From the NCBI RefSeq assembly GCF_900142015.1, contig NZ_FQZN01000005.1, forward strand, positions 1-64,000: a stretch of 64,000 nt of DNA. Direction: 5' to 3'. Position 1 is the stretch's first letter. Every line of letters begins with the position of its first letter. Shown piece by piece: positions 61,840 to 64,000 of the stretch. This stretch comes from Bacteroides stercorirosoris. GTDB taxonomy: Bacteria; Bacteroidota; Bacteroidia; Bacteroidales; Bacteroidaceae. The notes under the pieces were generated by a model that worked only from the letters and a program-made list of their open reading frames with translations, ran no database searches and had not been told where the DNA came from. A program made the position numbers and the translations under genes.

Positions 61840-62844
61840 ATGTTTATTGTAGACAGTTACTCATTAGCCGTTATTTTCTGCGTTATCACGATGCTCTGTT
61901 GGGGTTCGTGGGGTAATACACAGAAACTTGCCGGGAAGACCTGGCGTTACGAATTGTTCTACTGGGATTACGTTATCGGTATCCTGGTCTTCTCCCTCCT
62001 TTTAGGATTCACGCTGGGCAGTACGGGAGATGCCGGACGCGGTTTCGTTGAAGATTTGAAACAGATCAGTATGGAGAACTATGCAAGCGCTTTTGCAGGA
62101 GGGGTTATATTCAACCTATCCAATATCCTGCTGTCAGCTTCCGTCTCGATGGCCGGGCTTACGGTAGCATTCCCTCTGGGAGTTGGCATAGCATTGGTAT
62201 TAGGGGTTTTCGTCAACTACTTTGGCGAGCCCAAAGGTGATGCGGTAATCCTTTTCAGTGGTGTGGCGCTGGTGGTACTGGCCATTATTTTCAATGCCAT
62301 AGCTGCCGGAAAGATGAATAAGAAAGGAAGCAGTACGAATAAGAAAGGAATTCTTATCGCCATCATAGCAGGTGTACTGATGTCCTTCTTCTACCGGTTC
62401 GTTGCCGCTGCCATGGACTTAAATAACTTTGAGTCGCCTACTCCCGCAATGGCTACTCCGTATTCGGCATTCTTTATATTCGCAATAGGTATCTTCATAA
62501 GCAATTTCATTATCAACACCATCGTGATGAAGAAGCCGTTTGTAGGTACTCCGGTAAGCTATAAAGAGTACTTCCAAGGCAAATTCAGCACACATATGGT
62601 CGGAGTGCTGGGAGGAGCCATCTGGGGATTAGGTACGGCTCTGAGTTACATTGCAGCAGGGAAAGCCGGGGCGGCCATCTCGTATGCACTGGGACAGGGA
62701 GCGCCTATGATTGCAGCTTTGTGGGGCATATTCATCTGGAAAGAGTTCAAAGGCTCTTCACGGACGGTAAATATCCTTCTGGCTTGCATGTTCGTTCTGT
62801 TTATATCCGGTTTAGGAGCAATTATCATCTCCGGAGCCAATTAA
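61840..62844 (+). CDS. Ribose-type sugar permease (GRP/DMT family)
   Basis: A 334-residue inner-membrane protein with about ten hydrophobic helices (ITMLCWGSWGNTQKL, VIGILVFSLLLGFTLG, FNLSNILLSASVSMAGLTVAF, GILIAIIAGVLMSFFYRF, HMVGVLGGAIWGLGTALSYI). The pattern matches sugar permeases of the drug/metabolite superfamily such as the glucose/ribose uptake family. It lies 24 bp after ribokinase, which suggests ribose uptake. It corresponds to the RusT permease of the B. thetaiotaomicron ribose locus by position and type; this match is from memory. Confidence 0.85.
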   Translation: MFIVDSYSLAVIFCVITMLCWGSWGNTQKLAGKTWRYELFYWDYVIGILVFSLLLGFTLGSTGDAGRGFVEDLKQISMENYASAFAGGVIFNLSNILLSASVSMAGLTVAFPLGVGIALVLGVFVNYFGEPKGDAVILFSGVALVVLAIIFNAIAAGKMNKKGSSTNKKGILIAIIAGVLMSFFYRFVAAAMDLNNFESPTPAMATPYSAFFIFAIGIFISNFIINTIVMKKPFVGTPVSYKEYFQGKFSTHMVGVLGGAIWGLGTALSYIAAGKAGAAISYALGQGAPMIAALWGIFIWKEFKGSSRTVNILLACMFVLFISGLGAIIISGAN

Positions 62845-62960
62845 TCCGGCTCTCACTCGATCTCATAAATTAATGCTTTCTTTTTCTACCTTTCATCGAG
62901 TGAAAGAGGAAATTGCCTGAACTAAATATACATTTTCGTTCAACCTAAAATTTTTAATAC

Positions 62961-64000
62961 ATGAGACTAATTAAAGCAATATTATTCTGTCTATGCATGT
63001 GTTCGTTCGACTTGTATGCACAAGTCAATGTCACAGGTATTGTAAATGATAACACCGGGGAGACACTTCCCGGAGTATCTATCCTGGCAAAAGACGGCGA
63101 CCGTACTTACGGTACCACCACCGATATGAATGGCAAATACCAGATTAAAGTCAATCAAGGCACTACCCTTGAGTTCAGTTTCATCGGCTTTGCCACACAA
63201 AAGGTGAAAGTGGGCACCGGCAACGTCATCAACATCACTCTGGAGCCCGAAAACAAACTACTGGACGAAGTAGTGGTCATCGGTTACGGTACTGTAAAGA
63301 AGAAAGATTTGCTGGGTTCCATATCTACCGTCAAGGAAGATGCTCTGGCCGAACGCGTTTCGGGCAATGTAGTGGAATCTATGCGTGGTCTGACTTCCGG
63401 TGTAAAGATTACGAGCAGCGGTCAGCCCGGCTCCAATGCCAACATCACAATCCGCGGTTTAGGCAGTCTGACGAACAATAACCCGCTGTTCATCATCGAC
63501 GGTGCCTATGGCGGCAGCGACTTGGGTGTCAATGTGGAAGATATCGAATCCATCCAGGTGTTGAAAGATGCCTCATCAGCGGCCATCTACGGATCGCGTG
63601 CAGCCAACGGCGTTGTAATCATCACCACCAAACAGGGTAAAGAAGGTGAGTTGAAGGTAAAATTCGACTCCCAACTGACGCTGAGCTGGCTGCCCCGTTA
63701 CGACCTGATGGATGCCGAGACATATAAAATCTACAACGACCGCGCCTACGACGAAGCCATACTGGCAGGCGTCTCAGGCATTACCAAACGTCAGAACCAC
63801 TACGACGGGAATACCGACTGGCAGGATGAAATGCTGAGCACCGGCGTTTTGCAGAACTACAACGTCTCTCTGTCCGGTGGTTCCAAAACGGTGAAGTACT
63901 ACGCCTCACTGAACCGCATGGTCGACGACGGCGCCCTATTGAATACCAAGTATGACAAATACGGCTTCCGCATCAACACAAGCGGCCAGAAGGGTATCTT
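62961..64000 (+). CDS. SusC-like TonB-dependent transporter (partial, runs off the window)
   Basis: The first 346 codons are visible and the frame is open to the window edge. Signal peptide MRLIKAILFCLCMCSFDLYA is followed by a carboxypeptidase-D-like domain (VTGIVNDNTGETLPGVSI), a TonB-box-like LLDEVVVIGYGTVKKKDLLGS, a plug domain (IRGLGSLTNNNPLFIIDGAYGG and VLKDASSAAIYGSRAANGV) and the first barrel strands. It differs clearly from the PUL SusC at 11759-14884. With ribokinase and the permease upstream it is likely the ribose or nucleoside transporter of this locus. A SusD should follow outside the window. Confidence 0.95.
   Translation, partial: MRLIKAILFCLCMCSFDLYAQVNVTGIVNDNTGETLPGVSILAKDGDRTYGTTTDMNGKYQIKVNQGTTLEFSFIGFATQKVKVGTGNVINITLEPENKLLDEVVVIGYGTVKKKDLLGSISTVKEDALAERVSGNVVESMRGLTSGVKITSSGQPGSNANITIRGLGSLTNNNPLFIIDGAYGGSDLGVNVEDIESIQVLKDASSAAIYGSRAANGVVIITTKQGKEGELKVKFDSQLTLSWLPRYDLMDAETYKIYNDRAYDEAILAGVSGITKRQNHYDGNTDWQDEMLSTGVLQNYNVSLSGGSKTVKYYASLNRMVDDGALLNTKYDKYGFRINTSGQKGI

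Noticed and set aside
1-64000. tRNA, rRNA, IS elements or integrase
   Set aside because: None seen by eye on either strand; short tRNA genes could be missed without a covariance search.

Overview
The window looks like chromosomal DNA of a gut Bacteroides (order Bacteroidales). The evidence is SusC/SusD pairs, a hybrid two-component regulator with all signalling domains in one chain, DUF3244 and DUF3836 proteins that are typical of this group, and -7 promoter boxes of the Bacteroides form TAnnTTTG. I could not fix the species from sequence alone. No rRNA, tRNA, CRISPR array, insertion sequence or integrase was seen.

1-29.5 kb is one polysaccharide utilization locus (PUL), all on the minus strand. 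In transcription order it holds a GH2 enzyme, the hybrid regulator (HTCS), an L-arabinose-isomerase-like protein, two tandem GH115 alpha-glucuronidases, SusC, SusD, a Ser-type sulfatase, a second SusD, a WbsX/GH99-like protein, GH43, GH127 and an unrecognised 675-residue secreted protein, then a terminator. The enzyme set points to a glycan carrying arabinofuranose, (methyl)glucuronic acid and probably sulfate. Four promoters in the PUL (GH2, HTCS, GH115 pair, susC) carry the same direct repeat, RTCYCA-N15-RTCTCA, at exactly the same distance from the -7 box. This is a strong candidate for the HTCS operator.

29.6-41.7 kb, also minus strand, holds a DUF3244 protein, a membrane TPR regulator, and a phospho-signalling cassette. 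The cassette comprises a four-ribbon zinc protein, a transmembrane Ser/Thr kinase, an ATPase with four AAA modules, a zinc-ribbon/FHA protein and, beyond a REP-like palindrome, a PP2C phosphatase. The kinase N-terminus has six spaced copies of a KTLRPG-like motif and the FHA protein has one (KTMRPG), which suggests phosphothreonine docking. I know of no described function for this cassette.

41.8-59 kb is mostly housekeeping: mnmG, a parS-like centromere site, apt, uvrC, dtd, a MazG-like protein, deoC, a polyprenyl synthase, polA, DUF3836, a DUF1016/YhcG nuclease, an HD hydrolase, ychF, a gene remnant, a ketopantoate-reductase-like protein and two tandem lgt copies. 59-64 kb starts a ribose-utilization-like locus: a divergent solenoid protein (possible regulator), ribokinase, a sugar permease and a SusC cut by the window edge.

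Four intergenic regions carry unrelated sequences with a shared design: arrays of a 22- or 23-bp unit. In two of them (15345-15460 and 46151-46265) eleven short half-sites alternate orientation about every 11 bp. These arrays, the phospho-signalling cassette and the shared HTCS operator are the most interesting signals in the window.
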